The notes below the pieces were generated by a model. That model saw nothing but the letters and a program-made list of their open reading frames with translations. It had not been told where the DNA came from and did not search any database. From assembly GCA_964291305.2 (NCBI GenBank), contig OZ219783.1, positions 1,364,001 to 1,428,000 on the forward strand: a DNA stretch of 64,000 nt, read 5' to 3'. The first letter of the stretch is position 1. Each line of letters starts with the position of its first letter. Both the position numbers and the translations under genes were made by a program. Origin of the DNA: VXNF01 sp964291305 (GTDB lineage: Bacteria > Actinomycetota > Acidimicrobiia > Acidimicrobiales > CATQHL01). This document shows, piece by piece, positions 33,437 through 42,161 of the stretch.

Positions 33437-35530
33437 GTGCAGGCAATCCCCTACCTTGCCGGTGCTATCGCGTTAGCGGCTCTGGCGCTGGCCGGGTTTT
33501 TCTACCGCTATGTGCGCGCCGCGGAAGCAGGCAACGCTCGCATGGTCCAACTCATGGAGGCCATAGCCGGCGGGGCTCGCACCTTCCTCCGCCGGGAGTA
33601 CCGCTGGGTGGCGGGCTTCGTAATCATCATGATCGTGTTGATGGTCACGCTATTGGACTGGGGGCCAATGGGAGCGGTGGCTTATTTCCTGGGCGCCTTA
33701 CTCTCAGCCGCCGCTGGTTGGATTGGTATGACCGTGGCCACGATGGCCAACGCTCGCACTACCCAAGCCGCCCGTACCGGACCCCAGAAAGCGCTTCCAC
33801 TGGCCTTCCGGGGCGGCGCCGTTATGGGGTTCTCGGTGGCCGGGTTGAGCCTCTTGGGCCTCAGCTTCTGTTATTTACTTTTTGTCGTCTGGCTGGAGCA
33901 CTTAGATGCGTTCCAGGTGCTCACCGCCTACGGCCTAGGCGCTAGTTCTATTGCCCTGTTCAGTCGTGTGGGTGGTGGCATTTACACCAAGGCCGCTGAT
34001 GTCGGCGCTGATCTGGTGGGCAAAGTAGAAGCGGGTATCCCCGAAGATGACCCACGCAACCCGGCCACCATCGCCGACAACGTGGGTGACAACGTTGGCG
34101 ATGTGGCAGGCATGGGCGCTGACCTATTCGAGAGCTACGCCGGTGCCATCATCGCTCCGGTGGCTTATGTCTGGTTTGCCTATGGCGCTACATCGGTCAC
34201 CGACGCCGGGGAGGGGCTGCTAGGAGATCTGTTGCTGTTCCCATTTCTGGTGGCGTTTGTCGGAATGGCCGCCTCGATTATTGGCGCGTTCTTTGTGCGA
34301 GCTGGTGCTTCGTCCCGGGTCAAGGATCTATCAGCGGCGCTGCACCGAGGTACGAACGCGGCGATGCTGATCACCTTGGGCGGCGTTTTCGCCGTAGGTG
34401 CTGCACTCTTTGAGGGCAGTGCTGCTTGGGGTTTGCCACTGGCGGTGGTCTGTGGGATTGCCGTGGGCTACGCCATCGGCCGGGTGGCGGAGATCTGGAC
34501 CAGCGACCATTACCGGCCGGTGCGCCAAATCGCTAAGCAAGCCAACACTGGGCCAGCTACAACGATCCTCTCGGGTCTGTCGGCGGGCATGGTTTCGGTC
34601 GCTGCATCGGTGGGGTTAATCGTGGTGGCTGTGGGCCTGGCTTTTTGGGCTGGCGATGCCACGCTTGGCGCCGCGGGCGCCGAACTCTCCGGGGGTATCT
34701 ATGGCGTGGCAATCGCCGCTATCGGCATGCTGGCCACTACGGGGGTGGTTGTAGCGGTGGATGCTTACGGGCCCATCGCTGACAACGCCGGAGGCATTGC
34801 GGAGATGTCGGAGTTGCCACCCGAGGTGCGCCAAGTGACCGACTCGTTGGACTCTCTCGGCAACACCACCGCAGCGGTTGCCAAAGGCTTTGCGGTGGGC
34901 TCAGCAGCCGTTACCGCATTAGCCCTCTTTGCTGCTTTCAAACAAGCTGTGGGAGCTGAGGGTGGCCTGCTCTTCTTAGACCTGAGTTCTCTGGATGTCT
35001 TTATTGGACTCTTCTTGGGGGTGATGCTGCCGTTCCTGTTCGCCGCTTTGACGATTGATGCCGTGGGCCGCGCGGCCAACAAGATGATCGAGGAGGTACG
35101 CCGACAGTTCCGGGAGATTCCCGGGTTACGGGAGGGTGCCGAGGGGGTGCAGCCCGATTCATCCCGCTGTGTGGACATCTCCACCCGCGCCTCGCTGCGC
35201 GAGATGCTGGTGCCCGGGACCCTAGCCATCGCAGCCCCACTAGTAATTGGCTTCATCAACGTTGACGCATTAGGTGGTTTCCTCGCAGGGGCACTGGTAT
35301 CCGGTTTTGCCCTAGCTATCTTCATGGCCAACTCTGGTGGCGCCTGGGACAACGCCAAGAAGTACATTGAGGCAGGCAACCACGGCGGCAAAGGTTCCGA
35401 TGCCCACAAGGCGGCTGTAGTAGGTGACACAGTGGGCGATCCGTTCAAGGACACCGCCGGGCCTTCGATGAATATTCTCATCAAGGTCATGACCATCGTT
35501 TCGCTGATATTCGCTTCGGCCTTCGTCTGA
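33437..35530 (+). CDS. hppA: Membrane-bound proton-translocating pyrophosphatase (K+-dependent type)
   Basis: A 697-residue M-PPase with about 16 membrane helices, coupling pyrophosphate hydrolysis to H+ (possibly Na+) pumping. The catalytic loops are DVGADLVGKVEAGIPEDDP, NVGDNVGDVAGMGADLFES, and the C-terminal GDTVGDPFKDTAGPS. The subfamily marker reads GNTTAAVAKG, with alanine where K+-independent enzymes carry lysine (GNTTKA), so K+ activation is predicted. GTG 33437 has AGGAGG eight bases upstream; a TTG at 33401 lacks one. It lies next to, and divergent from, the folate gene and the K+ uptake operon. Confidence 0.95.
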   Translation: MQAIPYLAGAIALAALALAGFFYRYVRAAEAGNARMVQLMEAIAGGARTFLRREYRWVAGFVIIMIVLMVTLLDWGPMGAVAYFLGALLSAAAGWIGMTVATMANARTTQAARTGPQKALPLAFRGGAVMGFSVAGLSLLGLSFCYLLFVVWLEHLDAFQVLTAYGLGASSIALFSRVGGGIYTKAADVGADLVGKVEAGIPEDDPRNPATIADNVGDNVGDVAGMGADLFESYAGAIIAPVAYVWFAYGATSVTDAGEGLLGDLLLFPFLVAFVGMAASIIGAFFVRAGASSRVKDLSAALHRGTNAAMLITLGGVFAVGAALFEGSAAWGLPLAVVCGIAVGYAIGRVAEIWTSDHYRPVRQIAKQANTGPATTILSGLSAGMVSVAASVGLIVVAVGLAFWAGDATLGAAGAELSGGIYGVAIAAIGMLATTGVVVAVDAYGPIADNAGGIAEMSELPPEVRQVTDSLDSLGNTTAAVAKGFAVGSAAVTALALFAAFKQAVGAEGGLLFLDLSSLDVFIGLFLGVMLPFLFAALTIDAVGRAANKMIEEVRRQFREIPGLREGAEGVQPDSSRCVDISTRASLREMLVPGTLAIAAPLVIGFINVDALGGFLAGALVSGFALAIFMANSGGAWDNAKKYIEAGNHGGKGSDAHKAAVVGDTVGDPFKDTAGPSMNILIKVMTIVSLIFASAFV

Positions 35531-35549
35531 TTCTGGGGGCAGGGCGGCG

Positions 35550-36149
35550 GTGGAGATCCGCAACGCCCTGGGGGCCCTGCAACTGGGGCCCGGGGCCTCT
35601 TGGGACGAGATCAGGACCAACTATCGGCGGCTGCTGCGCGCTACCCATCCCGACCTGAGCAACACCCCAGACGCGGCTGACCGCACAGCCCGGTTGACCG
35701 CGGCTTATGCCGTGCTGCAAAAGGCTACCGACAGCGGTCGTCGCCCGCTGCCCAATCCGACAAGGCCGCCGAGGAAACAACAAGCCCCGCGAGGGCAATC
35801 CCCGCGCTACTCGACAGCGACAACACCGCCGGGGCACATAGCGCAGCAAAACCCCGGTGGACACAGCGGCGGAACAGCCGGCTTTGTTCTGGACCGGAGT
35901 TCACCCGTTGAGGTCTTCAGCAGGCTCCAAACAGCTGCCACCTCAGTAGGAACCTTATGCGGCGTGGATCCAGAGACCCTGACCCTGCAGATCCTCGTGG
36001 AGGCGCCAGGCTCGAATCCGGCACAACTGCTCGCCGAGGTCACCCGCCGCGGGACCGATACCGCTATCCAGTTCACCCTCGAGAGCTTGACGGCCGATCC
36101 TGGGCCACCGATCCGCGCGATCGTAAACCGGCTGCTGGCAGCCCTCTGA
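35550..36149 (+). CDS. J-domain protein of unknown partner
   Basis: A 199-residue protein. Residues 3-60 are a DnaJ J domain (NALGALQLGPGASWDEIRTNYRRLLRATHPDLS) with the HPD triad at 33-35, which stimulates Hsp70 ATPase. A Pro/Gln/Gly-rich linker (about 65-105) follows, then a C-terminal alpha/beta region of about 85 residues with no recognised motif. It is not a full DnaJ, since it lacks the zinc-finger region. GTG 35550 follows the pyrophosphatase stop by 19 bases. Confidence 0.82.
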   Translation: MEIRNALGALQLGPGASWDEIRTNYRRLLRATHPDLSNTPDAADRTARLTAAYAVLQKATDSGRRPLPNPTRPPRKQQAPRGQSPRYSTATTPPGHIAQQNPGGHSGGTAGFVLDRSSPVEVFSRLQTAATSVGTLCGVDPETLTLQILVEAPGSNPAQLLAEVTRRGTDTAIQFTLESLTADPGPPIRAIVNRLLAAL

Positions 36150-36157
36150 GGTCAAGT

Positions 36158-38638
36158 TCAGAAAGTACCGGCCGCCCGATCCCGGGCGGCGTAACAGGCC
36201 GCCTGCAGCCGCGCCGGAATTGCTTCACATAGGGCGGTAGCCATTTCGGTTCCGTGGTCGTTGTACACGGCATTCAGCGAGGCACCCACGTAGCACTCCT
36301 CCTGATAGGAAGAGTCGCCAAGCGAGCAGAGTCGCACAATCCGGTCCACTTCCAGCAGCGATGAACCGCTGATGTCCCGTCCCATGCTGCGATAGCAGTT
36401 GTCCACCATGTCTTGGCGCACGCTGTCACACAGAGCAAAGGCTTCAGCAAAGTTCTCATCTGAATACCCCAGGTTGTAGAGAATCCAGGAGGTCTGCATG
36501 GCGAAGCACTCGTCCACGTAGTCCTCAGCAATCACATTGCACGGATATATCAGGTCGTCGCTGCGCAGGTCGGTCCGAATGCCCTGCTGGGCCGAGACCA
36601 CGTTCTCCATGATGGCGCCCCCCACACAGGAACTCAGTTCCCAGCGATCGGGCAGCGTCTCGCAGTATGGAATGGAACCAAAAAGATCGCCGTCGAGGTT
36701 CAGCATCACCCCGTGGCCTAGGCCATGCACGCAGTTGTAGTGGGTGAAGGAGTAGGTCTCCTGCGCCGCGGTGGTGCAGATGTTTGGCATCTCGTCAAAC
36801 AACTCGGTGCCGGCGAACTGCGATATGGCGTACTCCACCACGCCGTGGTAGTAGCCCGACCAGCAAGCCGAGCCCTCGTAGGTTAGGGCGATACCTACAT
36901 CCCCGTAGTAGTCCGCGGCGTCGTTGCCTAGGTCGTGCACCACCTGGTGGCAATCGCGAGCTACGTAGTCGTCGGTATCTGCCAAGGCTGCGATTTCAGC
37001 CACTGCCACGTCGGCTCCCTTAGTGCGCATGACCTCAGCGAAATAGTCGCGATAGCAGTTGGGTTTCCCCACTTTGCGGCTGCTGCATTCCTCGATGCTC
37101 TCGGGAGGCTCGGTCGAAAGAAGAGCCGAGGTGTCCGCACCTCTGCTTCCGCCCAAAGCCGCACTAGCAGTGGCTAACTGCGTCTCAGCCGTGTTAGCCG
37201 ACCCGAACACCGCGGGGTTCAGCCCAGCCAACACGGCTGCCACAAGCATCACCGAGGCCAGCGCCGTAGCCTCGAGGCGCAAGGAACGAACCGGGGTTTC
37301 ACCGGGCTGCTTCGCCAACCGACGGCGCGCCAGCCAGCCGAAGCACCGATCGTGGTATATGCCCAGCGGCAGAATCACCGTCACTAGCAACGCCAACTTG
37401 ACAATGAGCGCGGTGGTGTAACCAGAGCCCGCTAGCAACTCGGAGCCTGCTAACAGCCAGGTCGATCTCAGTCCGGTGAGCAGCAGCACAGCGAATGCAC
37501 CAATAGCTACTGGACCGAAACGGCCAAAGAGTTCCGCCAAGGCGGTCGACCGTTCCGCCGCCGGTCGCTTTCTCCAGGCGCTCGAAGTGCTTGCTAAACC
37601 CACTACTAGAAGCGGTCCTAGCCACAGGCTGGCGCCGGTTAAGTGCAGCGTAGAAATCCAGATTCCAAAAGGGTCCTCAGACAGCACCGAGGTGTGTGAG
37701 GTCGCCGAACCAATCGCCACCAGGGCCACTACACCCAACCCGGCCTGCAACAAGGTCCAGCCCGAGCGGGCCCGGCTTAAGCGGGGCGCCCACAGCAGCA
37801 AGACACCGGCCCCGACCGATGCCAGCAGCAGCGTGAGCCCCATACCGTCTACAAGGGCTAGACGCAGATCCTCGGCCAATGAGCCGGTGCGATAGCCGCG
37901 AGTAACCAGAGTGATGGTGGCGGCAGTCCGCAAGAGCACACCCAGGTGCAGCACAACCGCGCCCCCGACCAGCGCCCGGCGGGCGTTACGGCTGAGTAGC
38001 TCTTTGGTCGGCGAGCCCGCGCTGCGGCGGAGACCCCAGGCCAGAACCAGCAGGCCGCCAGCCACCGCGGCCAAGCCGAAGTACCACAAGTAGCGGGCTA
38101 CCCCGGCAACAATCCCCAGGAGGCGCTCGAGAGCCGGTGTCTCGCTGAAGCTGGCGCTTTGCACGCTGTTGCTATCCACCACCCCTACGCCCACCACGAC
38201 CTCACCGGCCACGCGGTGGCCGTCGGGACCTACGGTGAGCCACGAAAGCCCGTAAATGCCATCGACCAGCGGGGGTAGCGCAAACTCGATCACGGCTTGA
38301 TCGGCACCGCTCGGGGTGAGCAGAACGGAGCCAGTCACGATGCTGCCGTCGCTAGCGATCACGTCGAGTTGGACCGTGCGAGGATCCACCGCCTCAGCGA
38401 AGACGAGGGTTAGTCGCTCGGGTGGCTCGGCGCTGATCGTTCTGTTAGCGGGATTGGTCTCAAGTAGCCGCGTATGGGCCTCGGCGGGTGACGTGGCCGC
38501 CAGCAAGAGGACTATCGCCAGGACCGTTAAAGTCAAGGCTCGGCGGGCTAAATCCCATGAGGGTTGAAAGCCCGGGCCCAAAAAGCCATGCCCTCGGGTC
38601 CCATGCCCGCTCGTTACTGAAGTCGAGAGCCCACTCAT
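36158..38638 (-). CDS. CopC-CopD copper protein fused to a novel Cys-rich repeat domain
   Basis: An 826-residue envelope protein (numbered from ATG 38638). Residues 28-54 are a signal peptide ending AEA. The mature N-terminus starts with His55 (HTRLLETNP), the CopC Cu(II) histidine; the matching DGH is at Asp139/His141. Residues about 165-480 form the multi-helix CopD membrane domain. From about 515 to the end is a soluble domain I do not recognise, with 16 cysteines (518, 528, 563, 592, 621, 636, 659, 671, 700, 711, 737, 748, 771, 782, 804, 815). The last five pairs are spaced C-x10/11-C at a period of 33-41 residues. It also has CHQVVHDLG, CWSGYYHGVVE and CVHGLGHGVM His motifs. The copper role is family knowledge; the tail function is unknown. 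Confidence 0.9.
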   Translation of the reverse strand: MSGLSTSVTSGHGTRGHGFLGPGFQPSWDLARRALTLTVLAIVLLLAATSPAEAHTRLLETNPANRTISAEPPERLTLVFAEAVDPRTVQLDVIASDGSIVTGSVLLTPSGADQAVIEFALPPLVDGIYGLSWLTVGPDGHRVAGEVVVGVGVVDSNSVQSASFSETPALERLLGIVAGVARYLWYFGLAAVAGGLLVLAWGLRRSAGSPTKELLSRNARRALVGGAVVLHLGVLLRTAATITLVTRGYRTGSLAEDLRLALVDGMGLTLLLASVGAGVLLLWAPRLSRARSGWTLLQAGLGVVALVAIGSATSHTSVLSEDPFGIWISTLHLTGASLWLGPLLVVGLASTSSAWRKRPAAERSTALAELFGRFGPVAIGAFAVLLLTGLRSTWLLAGSELLAGSGYTTALIVKLALLVTVILPLGIYHDRCFGWLARRRLAKQPGETPVRSLRLEATALASVMLVAAVLAGLNPAVFGSANTAETQLATASAALGGSRGADTSALLSTEPPESIEECSSRKVGKPNCYRDYFAEVMRTKGADVAVAEIAALADTDDYVARDCHQVVHDLGNDAADYYGDVGIALTYEGSACWSGYYHGVVEYAISQFAGTELFDEMPNICTTAAQETYSFTHYNCVHGLGHGVMLNLDGDLFGSIPYCETLPDRWELSSCVGGAIMENVVSAQQGIRTDLRSDDLIYPCNVIAEDYVDECFAMQTSWILYNLGYSDENFAEAFALCDSVRQDMVDNCYRSMGRDISGSSLLEVDRIVRLCSLGDSSYQEECYVGASLNAVYNDHGTEMATALCEAIPARLQAACYAARDRAAGTF

Positions 38639-38713
38639 CTCGCTGAGCTTATGCCTCGTCCGAAGTGGATCACTTCCAGCTCTCCTGCATACGACCGCCT
38701 CTAGGCTCGTCAG

Positions 38714-40003
38714 ATGCACTCGTGGCGAAAAGTCCATCCCGGCGCGCTGGGAGCGCTGCGGCATCGGGACTTCGCCTTCTTCTGGTCAGCAGCTCTGATT
38801 TCGAACGCAGCAAACTGGATGCAGCAGTTCACGGTGCCCTTCATCATGTACGACTTGACCTCCTCGAATACCTGGGTGGGAGCGGCGGCTTTCACGTCTT
38901 TGTTCCCCGCAGTAGGTCTGGCCCCAGTAGCTGGCGTGCTAGCAGACCGGTTCTCTCGGCAGCGGGTCATGGTCATAACGCTGTGCGTTCACACGCTGGC
39001 CTGCGCTGCCTTTGCCACCTTCTGGATGACCGGGGAACTCACTCCCTGGAGGATCGTAGGTCTCAACCTGGTGATCGGGATTGCGCTAGGAATCCAGGCC
39101 TCGAGTTGGTTGGCTCTCGTGCCGCTGCTCGTGCCCGCATCCAGTCTGCTCTCTGCTATCCGGCTGAACTCTGCGCAGTTCACCGCATCTCGCGCTCTCG
39201 GACCGCTTGCCGGTGCGGCTCTGCTTAAGCTCGTCGGTGCTGGCTCGGTCTTCGTGGCAAATTCTGCCACATACCTGTTGTTGGTCGCGGTGATACTGGC
39301 GGTCCGTCCGCGAGAGGTGCCAACAGCGGAGCGCCAGCGGCTTCGATCGTTCCTGCTAGCTGGACTGGTTTACGTACGACGGCGGTCGTCGCTAGTCCAG
39401 GCCATCACAACGGGTCTCGTGATGGCCTACTTCGGCGGAGCATTGTTGCACTTGGCGGCTGGCCTGGCCGCGGTGGACTATGGAGTAGGTGAGACCGGAC
39501 TAGCCGGACTCATCACCGCGGCTGGCATAGGCTCGGTTGTGGGATCAGCGCTGATTATTGCCTACGGGGATCGGGTAAATCGCTCGCTAGTGGCGCGTTG
39601 GGGGTTGGGGTTGTACGCCACTGGGTCGCTGCTGGCGGTGGTGACGATCAACTATCCCGTTGGACTCACCGGCTACTTCGTGAGCGGTGTGGCCCACGTC
39701 TGCATAGCGATCTCAATGAACTCGGCGATTCAGTCACAGGTGACTGAAGACATGCGTGGCCGGGCGCTGTCTTTTTACACAATGGGTATCTTCGCGGGCT
39801 GGCCGCTGGGCGCGCTCGTGGGCGGCTGGATCGGCGACCACCTGGGGCTGCGACTGGTGTTCACAATCAACGGGTTGGTGCTGTTTTCCTATCTCGTAGT
39901 GGTCAGCCTCCGCTGGGGTGGCTTGCGGGCGCTCGACTCCAATCGGGCAACTGCTGACTCCGCCTCTCCTGATCAGCCCGGCACGCCAGGAAGCACCGCA
40001 TAG
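38714..40003 (+). CDS. MFS transporter (EntS/MFS_3-like)
   Basis: A 429-residue, 12-helix major facilitator protein. ALRHRDFAFFWSAALISNAANWMQQF is the typical first helix of the EntS-like group, and GVLADRFSRQRVMV is the A-type loop. It also shows RALGPLAGAALLKLVG and GPLGALVGGWIGDHLG-type repeats (WPLGALVGGWIGDHLGLR). It is likely an exporter of a small molecule; the substrate is unknown. ATG 38714 is divergent from the CopCD fusion by 75 bases. Its 3' end overlaps the convergent EF-G-like gene by 31 bases. Confidence 0.9.
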   Translation: MHSWRKVHPGALGALRHRDFAFFWSAALISNAANWMQQFTVPFIMYDLTSSNTWVGAAAFTSLFPAVGLAPVAGVLADRFSRQRVMVITLCVHTLACAAFATFWMTGELTPWRIVGLNLVIGIALGIQASSWLALVPLLVPASSLLSAIRLNSAQFTASRALGPLAGAALLKLVGAGSVFVANSATYLLLVAVILAVRPREVPTAERQRLRSFLLAGLVYVRRRSSLVQAITTGLVMAYFGGALLHLAAGLAAVDYGVGETGLAGLITAAGIGSVVGSALIIAYGDRVNRSLVARWGLGLYATGSLLAVVTINYPVGLTGYFVSGVAHVCIAISMNSAIQSQVTEDMRGRALSFYTMGIFAGWPLGALVGGWIGDHLGLRLVFTINGLVLFSYLVVVSLRWGGLRALDSNRATADSASPDQPGTPGSTA

Positions 40004-41997
40004 TGATCGTGGCTGGCAGTAAAGGTGCCCCGGCCTCCGGTGATAGATCGCAGGTCGATGGCGTAACGCACCAACTCCGATTCTGGAACTAGCGCGCGAA
40101 TGTGCTGTTCACCGTAGTTACCGGTATCTGTGCCTTGCACGATCGCCCGGCGAGAGGAGAGATCCCCGATGACATCCCCGAGGCACTCGCCGGGTACACG
40201 TACCTCCACCTGTGAGACAGGTTCCAGGACAACTGGCCGGGCTTCACTCAGCGCCGCGTTGAAGGCAATACGCCCTGCCATCTTGAAGCTCATCTCCGAA
40301 GAGTCCACCGAATGGTGCTTGCCGTCGTAGACCGCGGCGCGTAAGTCCACCACGGGGTAGCCATGTTTGCCCCCGTTCTCCATGGCTTCGCGGATGCCAG
40401 CCTCCACGGCGGGGATGTACTGCCGGGGAATGACACCACCGGAGATCTCGTCCACAAACTCAAATCCCGAGCCCCGAGGTAAGGGTTCGATGCGGACATG
40501 GGCAATCCCAAACTGACCGTGGCCCCCAGTCTGCTTCTTGTGTTTGCCCTCGGCGGTGGCTTTGGCTGTGATTGTCTCTCTAAACGGGATCCGTAGATCC
40601 TCAATGTCAACTCCCACGTTGAACTTACGCTCGATGCGCTTTAGGGCCGTGCGGAGGTGCATGTCGCCGAGTCCCGAGAGCAGCGTTTGGCGAGTCTCCA
40701 TCGGTCTAGTCACTCGTAGCGACGGATCCTCGCCGCAGAGCCGGCGCAGCGCGTTGGACAGTTTCTCCTCGTCGGCTTTGCTACGCGGCACTACAGCGAA
40801 AGACAGCATCGGCTTGGGACAGGGCGGCGCGGCCAGCGTGATCGAGCCATCCCCGAGCGTGTCACCGGTAGCAGTGTTGGCCAGTTTGGCTACCGCTCCG
40901 ATGTCGCCAGCGGCCAGTTCGGTAGCGGGCTCACTAGTGGCGCCTCGCAATGTCACCAGCGTGCGGACCCGTTCACTTTCACCCGTTCGGGAGTTCTGCA
41001 GGTTTGTGTCAGCTACCAAAGTTCCGGTGGCAACCTTGAAAATGGAGACAGTCCCCAGATACGGATCCACGGCGGTCTTGAAGACCAGCAGCTTGGGTCC
41101 CCCATCAGCTGCCATTGCTACCGGCTCACCTTTGCTGTCGCTGAGGAGCGGCGCCGCTAAAGGCGATGGACCGATACCGCAGATGTAGTTACAGAGGCGA
41201 TCCACCCCGATCGGCGTGGTAGCCGAACCGCACACCACTGGAAACACTGATGCATCGGCAACCCCTCGGCCGAGCGTTTTCTCAAGCTCTTCGGTGGAGG
41301 GAATATCACCTTCTAGGTAGCGCTCTAGTAGGTCGTCGTCGGCCACGACGATGCCTTCCACCAGAGACTCCCGGACCTCCTCGACTCGATCCGCCATGTC
41401 TTCGGGAATGGGGCTCTCGGTGATCTTGGTGCCCTCGTATATCCAGGCGTCATCGCTGAGCAGGTCAGCTACTCCGCAGAAGCCTGGACCTGCCGCAATC
41501 GGCAGCTCCAGCGGGGCTACGCCGTCTTCGAAGGTCTCTTGTAGTTGAGCTAGCACGCGATCAAACGAGACATGTTCTCGATCTAGCTTGTTAATGAAGA
41601 AAAGGCGCGGGATGCCCGCTTGGCTAGCTCGCCGCCAGACGCCGGCAATAGCGTGATCGACCCCGGCAGTGGCGTCGACGACCAGCACCAAGAGGTCTGC
41701 AACGCTCATGGCGGCCCACTGCTCGCCGGCGAAATCGAACGATCCAGGCGTGTCGAGCAGGTTGATCTTGTGATCGTTCCACTCGAAAGAGGCCAATGCC
41801 ATAATCTGCGAGCTACCGGCGTCCCGCTCCTCAGGTTCGTAATCGCAGACGGTGTTTTGGGCTTCGATGCTGCCCATGCGGTCCAGCACTCCTGCTCGGA
41901 ATAGCATTGCCTCGGCCAGCATCGTCTTGCCTGAACCGCTGGCGCCCACGAGCGCCACATTGCGGATTCGTTCGCTCGGGTAGGTCTTCACCGACAT
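39973..41997 (-). CDS. Elongation factor G-like GTPase (EF-G2/FusA2 type)
   Basis: A translational GTPase paralogue of about 674 residues, with all EF-G domains. G1 is GASGSGKT, G3 is DTPGSFDF, G4 is NKLD. Domain IV reads QTGGHGQFGIAHVRIEPL and the C-terminus SRRAIVQGTDTGNYGEQHIRALVPESEL. The usual G3 histidine (DTPGH) is serine, as in many actinobacterial EF-G-like proteins of unclear function, so it is probably not the main EF-G. Candidate starts are GTG 42009, ATG 41997, and GTG 41991, which has GAAGGG six bases upstream; the conserved sequence begins KTYPSERIRN. It is divergent from mtr. Confidence 0.93.
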   Translation of the reverse strand: MSVKTYPSERIRNVALVGASGSGKTMLAEAMLFRAGVLDRMGSIEAQNTVCDYEPEERDAGSSQIMALASFEWNDHKINLLDTPGSFDFAGEQWAAMSVADLLVLVVDATAGVDHAIAGVWRRASQAGIPRLFFINKLDREHVSFDRVLAQLQETFEDGVAPLELPIAAGPGFCGVADLLSDDAWIYEGTKITESPIPEDMADRVEEVRESLVEGIVVADDDLLERYLEGDIPSTEELEKTLGRGVADASVFPVVCGSATTPIGVDRLCNYICGIGPSPLAAPLLSDSKGEPVAMAADGGPKLLVFKTAVDPYLGTVSIFKVATGTLVADTNLQNSRTGESERVRTLVTLRGATSEPATELAAGDIGAVAKLANTATGDTLGDGSITLAAPPCPKPMLSFAVVPRSKADEEKLSNALRRLCGEDPSLRVTRPMETRQTLLSGLGDMHLRTALKRIERKFNVGVDIEDLRIPFRETITAKATAEGKHKKQTGGHGQFGIAHVRIEPLPRGSGFEFVDEISGGVIPRQYIPAVEAGIREAMENGGKHGYPVVDLRAAVYDGKHHSVDSSEMSFKMAGRIAFNAALSEARPVVLEPVSQVEVRVPGECLGDVIGDLSSRRAIVQGTDTGNYGEQHIRALVPESELVRYAIDLRSITGGRGTFTASHDHYAVLPGVPG

Positions 41998-42106
41998 CCC
42001 TTCGTTCACTTTGGCTTGCGTTTACTTTGAACCGTCTAGCCGTGCCAATCTCCACGCTCACCATAGACCGGACAGCTCAGCGGAGAAATACCGACCTACC
42101 CAGTAC

Positions 42107-42122
42107 CTGGCCAAGTGGCCAG
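42107..42122. promoter_or_regulatory. Inverted repeat in the EF-G-like/mtr divergent promoter region
   Basis: CTGGCCA-AG-TGGCCAG, a 7-base perfect inverted repeat with a two-base centre, lies 40 bases upstream of the mycothione reductase start. The spacing suits a dimeric regulator site rather than an RNA hairpin. The binding protein is unknown. Confidence 0.35.
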
Positions 42123-42161
42123 CGATAGTGCGACATCAAAGGTAGGCGTAGGGTTGCGGGC

